Assembly (NCBI RefSeq): GCF_014643915.1
Contig: NZ_BMKE01000025.1
Coordinates: forward strand, 1 to 49,490
From: Oceanisphaera marina
GTDB taxonomy: Bacteria > Pseudomonadota > Gammaproteobacteria > Enterobacterales > Aeromonadaceae
Length of the DNA stretch: 49,490 bases
Reading direction: 5' to 3'
The translations under genes were made by a program, and so were the position numbers. The notes below the pieces were generated by a model. It saw only the letters and a program-made list of their open reading frames with translations, did no database searches and was not told the DNA's origin. Shown piece after piece: positions 27,988 to 36,580 of this stretch (the first letter of the stretch is position 1; each line of letters begins with the position of its first letter).

Positions 27988-29109
27988 TTAAGGCTTACCG
28001 CGCTGTTTCACATTACTTACCCAATCTTCATTGATCAGGTACCACTCTACGGTTTTACGAATGCCGGATTCAAAAGTTTCCTGTGGCGTCCAGCCCAGTT
28101 CGCGCTCGATTTTGGCGGCATCTATGGCATAGCGCACATCGTGCCCGGGCCGATCGATTACGTGGGTGATAAGTGAGGCATAAGGCGAAAAGTCTGACGG
28201 AGCCAGCTCATCCAGAATGCCACAAATGGTTTTAACCACGTCGATATTCTGCTGTTCGTTATGGCCGCCAATGTTGTAGGTTTCACCCACTTCACCACGG
28301 GTGACCACTTCATATAAAGCGCGGGCATGATCTTCTACATATAGCCAGTCACGAATTTGATCGCCCTTGCCGTAGATGGGCAACGGCTTGCCTTCCAGTG
28401 CATTGAGAATAACAAGCGGGATCAACTTTTCAGGAAAGTGGTAAGGCCCGTAGTTGTTGGAACAATTGGTAATGATCGTGGGCAGGCCGTAAGTACGGTG
28501 CCAGGCTCTTACCAAATGATCACTGGAGGCCTTGGAAGCAGAATAGGGGCTGCTGGGGGCATAAGGTGTGGTTTCGGTAAAAAGCGGCAAAGCCGCAGTG
28601 TTGAGTTGTGAATGTTGAGTGTTGAGTGTTTGATCTTTTAACTCACCACTCAACATTGAACACTCAGCACTATCACTCGGGTGAGGAAGGTCGCCATACA
28701 CTTCGTCGGTAGAAATGTGATGAAAGCGAAACGCCGCTTTGCGTTCAGCATCCAGCTCATTCCAATATGCGCGTGCTGCTTCCAGCAAGGTATAAGTGCC
28801 TACAATATTGGTATTGATGAACTCCGCCGGGCCGGAAATGGATCTGTCTACATGACTCTCTGCCGCCAGATGCATCACCGCATCGGGTTGATGTTCGACA
28901 AACAAGGCATCCAGTCCGGCATGGTCACAAATATCCAGCTTAGCAAAGTGATAACGAGGCGAGTTCGCGACCGTGGCCAATGATTCCAGATTGCCCGCAT
29001 AAGTGAGCTTGTCCAGGTTTACTACCGCATCTGATGTGTGCTGAATAATATGGCGGATCACTGCCGAGCCAATAAAACCGGCTCCGCCAGTAACCAAAAT
29101 TTTGCGCAT
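27988..29109 (-). CDS. rmlB: dTDP-glucose 4,6-dehydratase with in-frame insertion
   Basis: RmlB is the second rhamnose-pathway enzyme, an NAD-dependent SDR. It has [14 protein letters not shown] at the N-terminus, [26 protein letters not shown], and the [15 protein letters not shown] catalytic segment. The C-terminal part ([24 protein letters not shown]) is normal. Between DLPHP and [12 protein letters not shown] there are about 29 residues where the E. coli protein has about 8. The extra residues are encoded by a 75-bp palindromic repeat (28597-28671). The insertion is in the loop after the catalytic Asp-Glu and keeps the frame. It is first of the rmlBDAC cassette. Confidence 0.95.
   Translation of the reverse strand: MRKILVTGGAGFIGSAVIRHIIQHTSDAVVNLDKLTYAGNLESLATVANSPRYHFAKLDICDHAGLDALFVEHQPDAVMHLAAESHVDRSISGPAEFINTNIVGTYTLLEAARAYWNELDAERKAAFRFHHISTDEVYGDLPHPSDSAECSMLSGELKDQTLNTQHSQLNTAALPLFTETTPYAPSSPYSASKASSDHLVRAWHRTYGLPTIITNCSNNYGPYHFPEKLIPLVILNALEGKPLPIYGKGDQIRDWLYVEDHARALYEVVTRGEVGETYNIGGHNEQQNIDVVKTICGILDELAPSDFSPYASLITHVIDRPGHDVRYAIDAAKIERELGWTPQETFESGIRKTVEWYLINEDWVSNVKQRGKP
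28597..28671. repeat. 75-bp imperfect palindrome inside rmlB
   Basis: The left half contains GTTGAGT and GTTGAGTGTTGAGTG motifs. The right half is close to its reverse complement (ACTCACCACTCAAC, ACACTCAGCACT), with the centre near TGATCTTTTA. It accounts for the extra residues of RmlB and reads through in frame. Confidence 0.8.
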
Positions 29110-29163
29110 TATTACATCTCTTATTGTTGAAATCTTTAACCTAAGTTTTCAGTTTCGTGCTGT

Positions 29164-29244
29164 TGTAGTGGCCATTTTTTATAAAGCGTATTCGACCGTT
29201 TTTAGAACAGCACACTGGGTTTGGTCGAATGAATTCGGCCCTAC
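29164..29244. repeat. REP family B, copy B2, between rmlB and a glycosyltransferase gene
   Basis: An 81-bp unit bounded by TGTAGTGGCC and GGCCCTAC contains two GTATTCGACC/GGTCGAATGAATTC half-sites. The stop codon of the upstream glycosyltransferase (TAG, 29243-29241) lies inside its right end. It fills most of the 131-bp gap before rmlB. Confidence 0.75.
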
Positions 29245-30170
29245 GTATGGCTTATCTTTTTTGCGTTTTCTCTTATCATTTCCCGAGTTGAGTCATCTTT
29301 ACTCAATCGCAAAATAGCATCTACCCATACTTGTTGCTTCATAGGTAACAGCAGGCCGTTATGCTCATGGCGCACCAGGGGGCGATAAACCGGATGATCC
29401 GCATAAATGCCTACGGCACCGGCCTGGGTAATATCAAAAAACTTGGTGGGGGCGCGGGCAGCGTTAAAGCCATTATCCAATAGCGGCGCCAGGCCAATGG
29501 TGCGGCCCGGGCGGGCCAGCAAGGCCTGGTAGGCCGGCCACTTCATGGGGTGCAGTACATGCACCCGGGGCTGGTCGGCAAATCGCTTGCGTACCTTATG
29601 GTTACCAATCAGCTCTACACTCAGGCTGGCGTCTTGCTCAAGTGCTTGCTTAAACACCGGATACAGCCATTCAAACTCGGGCCCGTGCGATGCCGAGCCA
29701 TGATAAAACAAGGTTTTTTGCGGCCTTGAGTGTGTATAAGGTGATTGTGGTTGCAATACCTTTGGCGACCAGCTGGCGTATTTTTCTGCCAGCCAGGGTG
29801 TGGACACCCACAGCTCGACCCCCATGCGCTGCAGCCAGTTTTTATGCCGACAGGCCAACAGCCACAGCTTGTAGCGATAGCGCAGCGGCAAACCGGCATG
29901 GGCACCCAGGTCGAACAGGTCGTCATCCATAAAAAACACCAGCCGACCAAGTTGTGCTCGGTTCTCTTCAACCCACTTACGCCAGGCCGGCGTGAGATAG
30001 CGAACAAACACAACACCTGCCAGCGGTGTGGCGACTGGCGGCGGCTCGCCATTAAGTACCGCCACAGCAAACCGCATGCCGTCCGCCGCCAAGTGGGGAT
30101 GCACGAAAAAATCGCTCGAAGGATTGTCTCCCTGGGAGACGACCAGGGTTTGAGCATTCGGTGTTACCAC
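29241..30170 (-). CDS. Glycosyltransferase, GT1/GT4-like fold
   Basis: The 309 residues carry a GT-B-like C-terminal lobe (TLFYHGSASHGPEFEWLYPVF, VELIGNHKVRKRF, the APTKFFDITQAGAVGIYADHPVYR donor-site segment) and an N-terminal lobe with FVRYLTPAWRKWVEEN and FFMDDDLFDL. It probably transfers one sugar of the rhamnose-containing polysaccharide. Its start overlaps the end of the upstream GT2 gene by 7 bp. The stop codon falls inside REP-B2, so the native C-terminus may have been trimmed by the repeat. Confidence 0.8.
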   Translation of the reverse strand: MVTPNAQTLVVSQGDNPSSDFFVHPHLAADGMRFAVAVLNGEPPPVATPLAGVVFVRYLTPAWRKWVEENRAQLGRLVFFMDDDLFDLGAHAGLPLRYRYKLWLLACRHKNWLQRMGVELWVSTPWLAEKYASWSPKVLQPQSPYTHSRPQKTLFYHGSASHGPEFEWLYPVFKQALEQDASLSVELIGNHKVRKRFADQPRVHVLHPMKWPAYQALLARPGRTIGLAPLLDNGFNAARAPTKFFDITQAGAVGIYADHPVYRPLVRHEHNGLLLPMKQQVWVDAILRLSKDDSTREMIRENAKKISHT

Positions 30171-32254
30171 GGCCAGTCTATCCGCGGGATTTTTCCCAGC
30201 CTGAAGTCGGGTTGGGAATAGTTGAGATTGGGGTTATAAAAAGGGTCCCGTTCAATGATGTGACCCCAGCGAGCCTGCATATATTCGGACTCGCGTTTGG
30301 CCCTGGCCTGTTTTTCTGGCGAATCGTCTTTGCCCCGAGAAACCGACTCGTGGTGGTAAAGCTCCGCATAGGGAGTGTAAATAACGCGCTGACCGGCTTC
30401 TCTGACCTTGAGGCAATAATCCACGTCATTGAAAGCCACGCTCAGGTTGGCTTCGTTGAGTCCACCCAGAGCTTGGTAAAGCGATTTGTGAGTGACCAGG
30501 CAGGCGGCGGTGACAGCCGAGAGATCCTGGGCCAGCACGGCTCTGTGCATATAACCGGGATCGTCGGCATCAATAATGCCGTGCAAATGCATGGCGCACC
30601 CGCCCGGGCCAAGCACGTCGCCGGCATGTTGCACGCGGCCATCACTGAAATATAACCGGGTGCCGACCACGCCTACGCCCGGTTGCAGCAGGCGAGAGAC
30701 CATTTCTTCCAGCCAGTCGGGACTGATCACCTCGGTATCGTTATTCAGAAGGCAGATCACATTCCCTGTTGCTTGTTCTACCGCAAAATTATTGATGGCA
30801 GAAAAGTTAAAGGGGTGATCGTAACGCAGCACCTTTACCCGGGCATCCGTTTCCAGTTGCTCAAGGTACGCCAGGGCCGCCGGCTCACTGCTCTGGTTAT
30901 CCACAATAAGCAGTTCGTAGTCCGGCCAGGTGGTTTTTTGCAACAGGCTTTCTACACAGGTTTGCAGATAATGCAGGGCATCCCGGGTGGGCACCACAAT
31001 CGACACCTTGGGCAGCGAGGCTGGCAAGGAGTAGCGCAGCCTAAAGAAAGCGCCCTGATCAATCACTTTGGCACCGATATGATGTTGATGCAGGTGCTGT
31101 TCCAGTGCCTGGCGGCAAACCGGCTCGGCCTCGGCGGAAGCATAGTGGCAAAGCACGGCGGGAATGTGTTGAACGGAGTTATCGGGCATCGTCGCCGTGC
31201 TGTCCAGCATCAGTTGATAGAGGCTGGTAAACCCATGATGTTTAATCACCCGAACGAAGTCATGACCGTGTAACGCAAAGGCTGTGCCCACATAGCCAGA
31301 GCAACGGGCCAGCTCAGGTGACCAGTCAGGTTTGAACTGAGGCGCCACCCTAGAGCCTTGATCCAGGTAATCGTGGTCGGCATATATGAACCTGACGTTT
31401 TCATTGCTGGCCTCGGCAGCAAACCACGCGAGCGCCCAGGGAGCCAGTCGGGTTCCTGCTTGCATCACGAATACCCAGTCATGCTCAAGGCCCTGCTCGA
31501 GCAAAGCCGAGGGATGGTCAATCATGCCCTCTTGGTTGCCGGGTTTGTGCGTCCACTCGGTTTCAACGGAGGCGTTGGTCAGCACCTGGCAGTGAGCTTT
31601 AATCTCCTTTTGCTGCCGGAGTGACTGCAATGTTTGCTCGACCAGATCCGGTGAAGGGCAGTCTCGTGCGTCTATAAGCACCTGCAGCCTGATCTGGTGT
31701 AGCCGATGCCGCTTCGCGAAACGTTTAAGCCGGCGGGCCACGCCGGGGGTGAATCGCTCCGATTGGGCAATCCATTCCGGGTAATCGGGCGATGCCGTGT
31801 AGTAACGGCTTTTGCCAATCAGCGCATAGGCCCGGTAAGGAGTCAGCACCATCGGCAGTGGGCGTAATCCCAGTAGCCGCCGTTGCGGCTTGCTTACCGT
31901 GGTGTAGGTATTGTAAAGGCGGCGCCACATCAGGTACCGGCTAAAGAGCAAGCCGGGGAAAGAGATTGCCAGTGTATCAAGCCCGTTTACTTCACCCTCG
32001 CTTCTTGCTTCAAGCCAGGCTAGGTTGACGTTGGGGAGTTTGACCAGTTCATGCACCTTGCCCTTGAGTGTGACCGGCAGATTGTAGCTTTGACGCCGTT
32101 CCTGATCATCTTCTGTCACTAGGGTAACGACCAGCTCAGGCCCATTGTATTGAAGTTGACCGCTAACCAGTCCCCAACCATTTGTGCCAGCCTTAATATC
32201 CAACCTGCGGCGCTGTAATTGCTGTGCCACTGCAAGGTTTAACTGCTGTGTCAT
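30164..32254 (-). CDS. Large GT2-family glycosyltransferase
   Basis: This 696-residue protein has a C-terminal GT-A domain: VSIVVPTRDALHYLQTCVESLL, VDNQSSEPAALAYLEQL, the NNDTEV metal-binding DxD equivalent, and CLVTHKSLYQALGGLNEANLSVAFNDVDYCLKVREAG. This resembles rhamnosyl/O-antigen transferases of the RfbN/WsaE type. The first ~370 residues are less conserved and include a second, weaker GT2-like region (CPSPDLVEQTLQSL, FVMQAGTRLAPWALAW). The start is placed at ATG 32254 (MTQQLNLAVAQQ), 5 bases after the preceding gene's stop; the open frame upstream is a shadow. Confidence 0.85.
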   Translation of the reverse strand: MTQQLNLAVAQQLQRRRLDIKAGTNGWGLVSGQLQYNGPELVVTLVTEDDQERRQSYNLPVTLKGKVHELVKLPNVNLAWLEARSEGEVNGLDTLAISFPGLLFSRYLMWRRLYNTYTTVSKPQRRLLGLRPLPMVLTPYRAYALIGKSRYYTASPDYPEWIAQSERFTPGVARRLKRFAKRHRLHQIRLQVLIDARDCPSPDLVEQTLQSLRQQKEIKAHCQVLTNASVETEWTHKPGNQEGMIDHPSALLEQGLEHDWVFVMQAGTRLAPWALAWFAAEASNENVRFIYADHDYLDQGSRVAPQFKPDWSPELARCSGYVGTAFALHGHDFVRVIKHHGFTSLYQLMLDSTATMPDNSVQHIPAVLCHYASAEAEPVCRQALEQHLHQHHIGAKVIDQGAFFRLRYSLPASLPKVSIVVPTRDALHYLQTCVESLLQKTTWPDYELLIVDNQSSEPAALAYLEQLETDARVKVLRYDHPFNFSAINNFAVEQATGNVICLLNNDTEVISPDWLEEMVSRLLQPGVGVVGTRLYFSDGRVQHAGDVLGPGGCAMHLHGIIDADDPGYMHRAVLAQDLSAVTAACLVTHKSLYQALGGLNEANLSVAFNDVDYCLKVREAGQRVIYTPYAELYHHESVSRGKDDSPEKQARAKRESEYMQARWGHIIERDPFYNPNLNYSQPDFRLGKIPRIDWPW

Positions 32255-32258
32255 CTTG

Positions 32259-33734
32259 TTATTCGCCCCGCATGCGCAGCAGGTTCTGCACCAATTGGGT
32301 TCCCAGACCACCACTCTTGACGTGGGTAATGCACAAACGCGCCAGCGGCGTGCGCTCGTCATTCAGGATTAACCCCAGCTCGGCGCCTTTTTGCAGCCAG
32401 CTCATCGGTAGCTCGCAGGAAAAACCACAGGGCTGTTGCTGCCAATGTGCGGGGGCCGCATCGAGGCTGCCAAATACGCTTTCAAGCACATCTTTTCTTA
32501 GTTTGGTTGGGACGAACTTCAGCTCGCCGTCCGGGCCTGAGATATACAGCTGATAGGCGGTTTGCAGGGCACCCAGGGTCACGGCCCAACCGGCCACACG
32601 CAGGGTCTGCTCGCCGGTGTGCCACTCGCCATGGGTTGGGGAGTCCAGATGCCATTTGATCAGGTCTTTAACGTCCCTTTTCACCAGTTTGGTGATTTTG
32701 ATGCGATCCCCGGCCAGTGCCGCTTGTTCTTTTTTCAGATGCTGACCATATTGTTTGGCCTTGTGGGTGGAGGTTTGCGCTTTGGTCAGCGGGCTCTTGT
32801 TGTCCCAGCTGACGTTGACAGGAAAATAGCCCAGCGTTTGCAGTGCATCTTTAACCTGCTGCTGGAACGCTGCGGGAACGTAGGAGTCGATTGCAAAATC
32901 CCGAAACCCCGCCTGTTTGGCCCAGACCTGTACCAGCGCCTCGGTATAACCTTGTTCAAACACCTTGCGAGTGGTGGCATCTATGGTTGCTGTAGAGAAA
33001 TCTTCCGTTATCAGGGCGCGCAGGGGAGCGGAGACATCGAGTTTACCCTGGCTGATTTGTTGGTAGATGCTGTCGCCTGAAAGCATCTTGGTGCCGGGTT
33101 TGGCGTTAAACATGCGTCTGCCGATGGTTGACTTGCCTGAGCCCGGCTCCTGCATCAGTAACCAGGCATAGGGTTGCAGTTTGCGAATATGTATCACATA
33201 GCGCTGCAAGGGGTCGCCGGCCTGTTTAACACTGTGGCCGATTATTTTCCAGGCGTAGTCTTTCAGAATGCTGCCCAGCTTGTTGCGCGTGGGAAACCAG
33301 CGTTCGTCGATAGCTCTTGTTACCTTGACCCATTCATTCTGCTGCCCTGGCGCCATGCTGATTTCCAGCACCAACAGACCATCGTCGGCCAGCAGTAACA
33401 TCAGCTGGTGGATCAGGGCTTCTTGATCGTCGGCATAATGCAGTGCCGACAGCATGGTGATGACGTCAAAGGGGCCTTCCGGCAATGTGTCCCAAGACTG
33501 GTTAAGAAACTCAGCATCCGGAAAACGGGCGCTGGCCTTGTTGATGGCCAAAACGGACTTATCCATGCCCACCACGCGGCCGGCGCCTTCGAACAGGGCA
33601 TAACCGCAAAAGAACCCTTCATTACAGCCTACATCCAGAAAACGTTTACCGGAGAGAGGGGGCAGGCGCAATGCGGCCAGTTTTTGTTGCGAGGCCGAAC
33701 CACCTTTTGCGTCAGGAAATGACTGATATTGCAT
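32259..33734 (-). CDS. Fusion: SAM methyltransferase + P-loop kinase-like domain + C-terminal domain
   Basis: Residues ~25-185 are a class I methyltransferase (FLDVGCNEGFFCGYAL for AdoMet, VITMLSALHYAD, DDGLLVLEIS). At 190-203 a strand runs into a Walker A motif, WLLMQEPGSGKSTIGRRMF, followed by SGDSIYQQI and a kinase-like region to ~330. The remaining ~160 residues (DRIKITKLVKRDVKDLIKWHLDSPTHGEWHTGEQ and on) form a beta-rich domain I do not recognise. The whole may add and regulate a methyl (and perhaps phosphate) cap on the glycan, as methyltransferase-kinase pairs do at O-antigen chain ends; this is inference. It sits between two glycosyltransferase genes with 4-12 base gaps. Confidence 0.8.
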   Translation of the reverse strand: MQYQSFPDAKGGSASQQKLAALRLPPLSGKRFLDVGCNEGFFCGYALFEGAGRVVGMDKSVLAINKASARFPDAEFLNQSWDTLPEGPFDVITMLSALHYADDQEALIHQLMLLLADDGLLVLEISMAPGQQNEWVKVTRAIDERWFPTRNKLGSILKDYAWKIIGHSVKQAGDPLQRYVIHIRKLQPYAWLLMQEPGSGKSTIGRRMFNAKPGTKMLSGDSIYQQISQGKLDVSAPLRALITEDFSTATIDATTRKVFEQGYTEALVQVWAKQAGFRDFAIDSYVPAAFQQQVKDALQTLGYFPVNVSWDNKSPLTKAQTSTHKAKQYGQHLKKEQAALAGDRIKITKLVKRDVKDLIKWHLDSPTHGEWHTGEQTLRVAGWAVTLGALQTAYQLYISGPDGELKFVPTKLRKDVLESVFGSLDAAPAHWQQQPCGFSCELPMSWLQKGAELGLILNDERTPLARLCITHVKSGGLGTQLVQNLLRMRGE

Positions 33735-33745
33735 AAATTTTCTCT

Positions 33746-36580
33746 TTATTGTTTGGCATGACCAAGCAGGCGGTGCAGTAACCGGCTCAAGGCGTGTTGC
33801 AAATTCATTGGGCTGTAATGCTGCGTAGCGCGGGATTGGGCTGCCTTACCCATGGTCACCAGCAGGGCATTATCATGCGAAAGTGTGGCTATCAGAGTGG
33901 TGGCTTCCGTGATGGCGCCCAACGGCACAAGAAAGCCGGTTTCTCCATGTTTAACCAGCTCGGGCAAGGCTCCCCAGTCATAACAGATAACCGGTCGCCC
34001 TGCGGCCATGGCTTCCAATACCGTACGGCCGAATGATTCCTGAACGTGAGAGAGGTTAACCACCACGTCCAGTTTTGCAATGGCATCGTACGAAGAGGGA
34101 ATATACCCGGTTAATTCCAGGTTGGCCGGCAGGGATGATTGAGTGCGCAGGGCCTGAGTATGTTCATTGTCGGGACCAATCAGCAGGCAGTCGGCCGCAA
34201 TGCCCCCCTGATGTAATAACGTGGCCAGGGCCACAAAGTCGTGCAGCCCTTTCTTGGGAAGATTGCTGCTGATCATGCCGACCTGCAACCGTTCGCGGCC
34301 GGGCAGGGTGGGCGCAACCCCATGGGCATCAATGACATTACCTATGACTTCTACCCGTTCGGGTTGATTCAGGTAGCCGGCCACCAAGGTGGAGTTGGCA
34401 ATAAAAAAGTCCGAGTGAGCCAGCAGGTGCTGCCTGATGTGCGCCGGGTTGGCGTTAAGCACCTGGCACAGGGCCGCATCGTGTTCCGGTAATTCGCGGA
34501 CGTGGGTAATGGTTGGCACCTTGCTGTTACGCGCTGCGACATAAGGCTCCAGCAAGGTCAGGGTATTGCAGTAAATCAGGGAAACCTCGTAGTGCCGGAT
34601 CAACTGCTCGAAATGCGCGAGGGTTTCCGTGTCTTCATCCCGCCCTGCTTGCCACCAGCGATAAGGCACGACAACGAGCCTGTGGCTGAGAGCCAGTATC
34701 TGATCCGCATAACCGGTGTTTTGCGCCGAAGGCAGGGTAACCACCAGATTGCAGGGCAGGGTGGATAAAGCCCGCAACACATCCAGCAAACTGCGCTCGG
34801 CACCATAGGTGTGCTCGCTGACCTGATGGGCGCACAGCAATAGAGTTGGTGCGTCCGGTTGCCACGGCCGCTGCCCGACATGATGGGGCAGCGAGTAATC
34901 ACCGGCCTTATCAGTGTTCAACAGATGCACCAGCGGATTACCATCTTGTGACTCGGGAGTGGCATAACGATAACCGGAACCACTGAAAGCCGGGCCGGGG
35001 TCCCGGCCTTCTCGGTAGCCAAACCGGAAATAATGCTGCCAGGGATCCATGCCGGCGGCAGCCACGTCCGGGTAGCGGCGCAAATACCAGTCCGGGCTGA
35101 ACAGGCCATGCTGTATGGCAAGCAATTCCAGGTTGTGATTGCGTGCATCGGCAGTGCCCCGGCACATGGGGGCTGGCGCCGCAAAAGGGCGTCGGACAGG
35201 GGAGGCCGGCATATACAGCCGCTGAGCTTTTTGATGCCATGCCAGTGCGGCTTCGTAGTAGCGACGGCGCAGGCCGTTATCCAGATAATGTGTTCGTAAA
35301 TGCGTTTGATTGTGTTGTGTAAGCGAGCTGTCGTTAACCCTTGAAAGCGTTAACGGTATACCAGGCATGATTTCAACAAGGCCGTTATTACCAAACCGTT
35401 TAAGTAGCCGTTGATAAAACTCGGAGTCCGCACCAACAGACACTGAATCCCAATAACCAAGAGCTTTACGGACTTTTTTTCGGAACATTAGGGAAGACAG
35501 GTTCTTGGTGACCCAAGAGTCTTCCATTCGCCAACGTTTAAAATGCAGCTCTGGAGAGCATCTTATCAGGTGAGAGAGACAGGCCTGGACTTTGGGGGAT
35601 TTCATTAAGGCTTTTGCCTGCCGCTCAATTTTTTGCGGATGAGACCAGTCGTCACTGTCGTGGGTGGTTATAAAACGCCCTCGGGCTTTTGCCAGCGCCG
35701 TGTTGCGTGCGGCATAGGTGCCCTGGTTGCTGTTGTGACGCAACAGGGTAATACGAGGGTCCTGTCGGGCCAATGCTGCCACGGTTTGTGCCGAGCCGTC
35801 GGTGGAGGCGTCGTCCACGACCAGGATCTCGAGATTTTGCCAGCTTTGTTGCTGCAGGCTGCGCAGAGCGGTGGCAATGGTGGCTTCGGCGTTGTAGCAG
35901 GGCAGGATCACGCTTACCAGCGGTTGGCGTTGCCACCAGGAGCGCCTTGCTGCAGGCACCGATGGGGCGGCCAAATTATCCAGCGACAGAGTAGATTCGG
36001 CCCGGAGCAATGCTAATGGGCAGAGCCCTTGCTCTTGATAAAACGCATTCAGGGTAGCCAGGGTGTGGTGCGCCGGCAGCATAAATCGGGCCAGGGCATG
36101 GTCCGGCAGTTCGGGCCAGCCCGGCTGCTCCAGCCAGGCGTTGGCCTGCTGAATTTTTCCCTGATGCCAGAGCACGGCAAACAGCAACAGCCAGGGGCCG
36201 GCGTGGTTTACCAGCAGGCCGGCGACCGGCTCGGCAAAAAATGCCCGCAACAGGGGCTCTGCCAGGGCATGCTCACCCAGGGATGCATACCAGCGTGCCA
36301 GCACCCAGGCCGCCACGGCCGCCTCGGTTCCCTTGCCTTGAGCCAGGGTGTGCAGCTTGGGTAACACCTCTGTGTGACCGCGCCACAGCTTATTTTCCAG
36401 TTCCAGTGCGGTTACCGGGCATGGCAGCCGGTGCTCGTGCATGCCGTGATGAACAAAGTGCCGCCATGGGTCTATGCCTGCGGCGGCTACATCGGGGTAG
36501 TGCTTAAGATACCACTCTGGGTTGAACAGGACGTGCAGCACCTGTTCGTTGACCCCGGTTGCCGGAATAACAATAGGCAT
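33746..36580 (-). CDS. Double glycosyltransferase (GT2 + GT4) with two YPDV modules
   Basis: In order over 944 residues there is a short module at ~18-52 (LFNPEWYLKHYPDVAAAGIDPWRHF...H), then a helical stretch. A GT2 domain spans ~220-450 (LVSVILPCYNAEATIATAL, VVDDASTDGS, the DSDDW metal site at 308-312). A second copy of the module follows at ~493-530 (LFSPDWYLRRYPDVAAAGMDPWQHY...GRDPGP), then a GT4 domain from ~580 (HTYGAERSLLDVLRAL, ISSNLPKKGLHDFVALATLL, SFGRTVLEAMAAGRPVICYDWG). Two transferases on one chain suit polymer assembly of a two-sugar repeat. The start overlaps the coiled-coil gene's stop by one base. Confidence 0.88.
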   Translation of the reverse strand: MPIVIPATGVNEQVLHVLFNPEWYLKHYPDVAAAGIDPWRHFVHHGMHEHRLPCPVTALELENKLWRGHTEVLPKLHTLAQGKGTEAAVAAWVLARWYASLGEHALAEPLLRAFFAEPVAGLLVNHAGPWLLLFAVLWHQGKIQQANAWLEQPGWPELPDHALARFMLPAHHTLATLNAFYQEQGLCPLALLRAESTLSLDNLAAPSVPAARRSWWQRQPLVSVILPCYNAEATIATALRSLQQQSWQNLEILVVDDASTDGSAQTVAALARQDPRITLLRHNSNQGTYAARNTALAKARGRFITTHDSDDWSHPQKIERQAKALMKSPKVQACLSHLIRCSPELHFKRWRMEDSWVTKNLSSLMFRKKVRKALGYWDSVSVGADSEFYQRLLKRFGNNGLVEIMPGIPLTLSRVNDSSLTQHNQTHLRTHYLDNGLRRRYYEAALAWHQKAQRLYMPASPVRRPFAAPAPMCRGTADARNHNLELLAIQHGLFSPDWYLRRYPDVAAAGMDPWQHYFRFGYREGRDPGPAFSGSGYRYATPESQDGNPLVHLLNTDKAGDYSLPHHVGQRPWQPDAPTLLLCAHQVSEHTYGAERSLLDVLRALSTLPCNLVVTLPSAQNTGYADQILALSHRLVVVPYRWWQAGRDEDTETLAHFEQLIRHYEVSLIYCNTLTLLEPYVAARNSKVPTITHVRELPEHDAALCQVLNANPAHIRQHLLAHSDFFIANSTLVAGYLNQPERVEVIGNVIDAHGVAPTLPGRERLQVGMISSNLPKKGLHDFVALATLLHQGGIAADCLLIGPDNEHTQALRTQSSLPANLELTGYIPSSYDAIAKLDVVVNLSHVQESFGRTVLEAMAAGRPVICYDWGALPELVKHGETGFLVPLGAITEATTLIATLSHDNALLVTMGKAAQSRATQHYSPMNLQHALSRLLHRLLGHAKQ

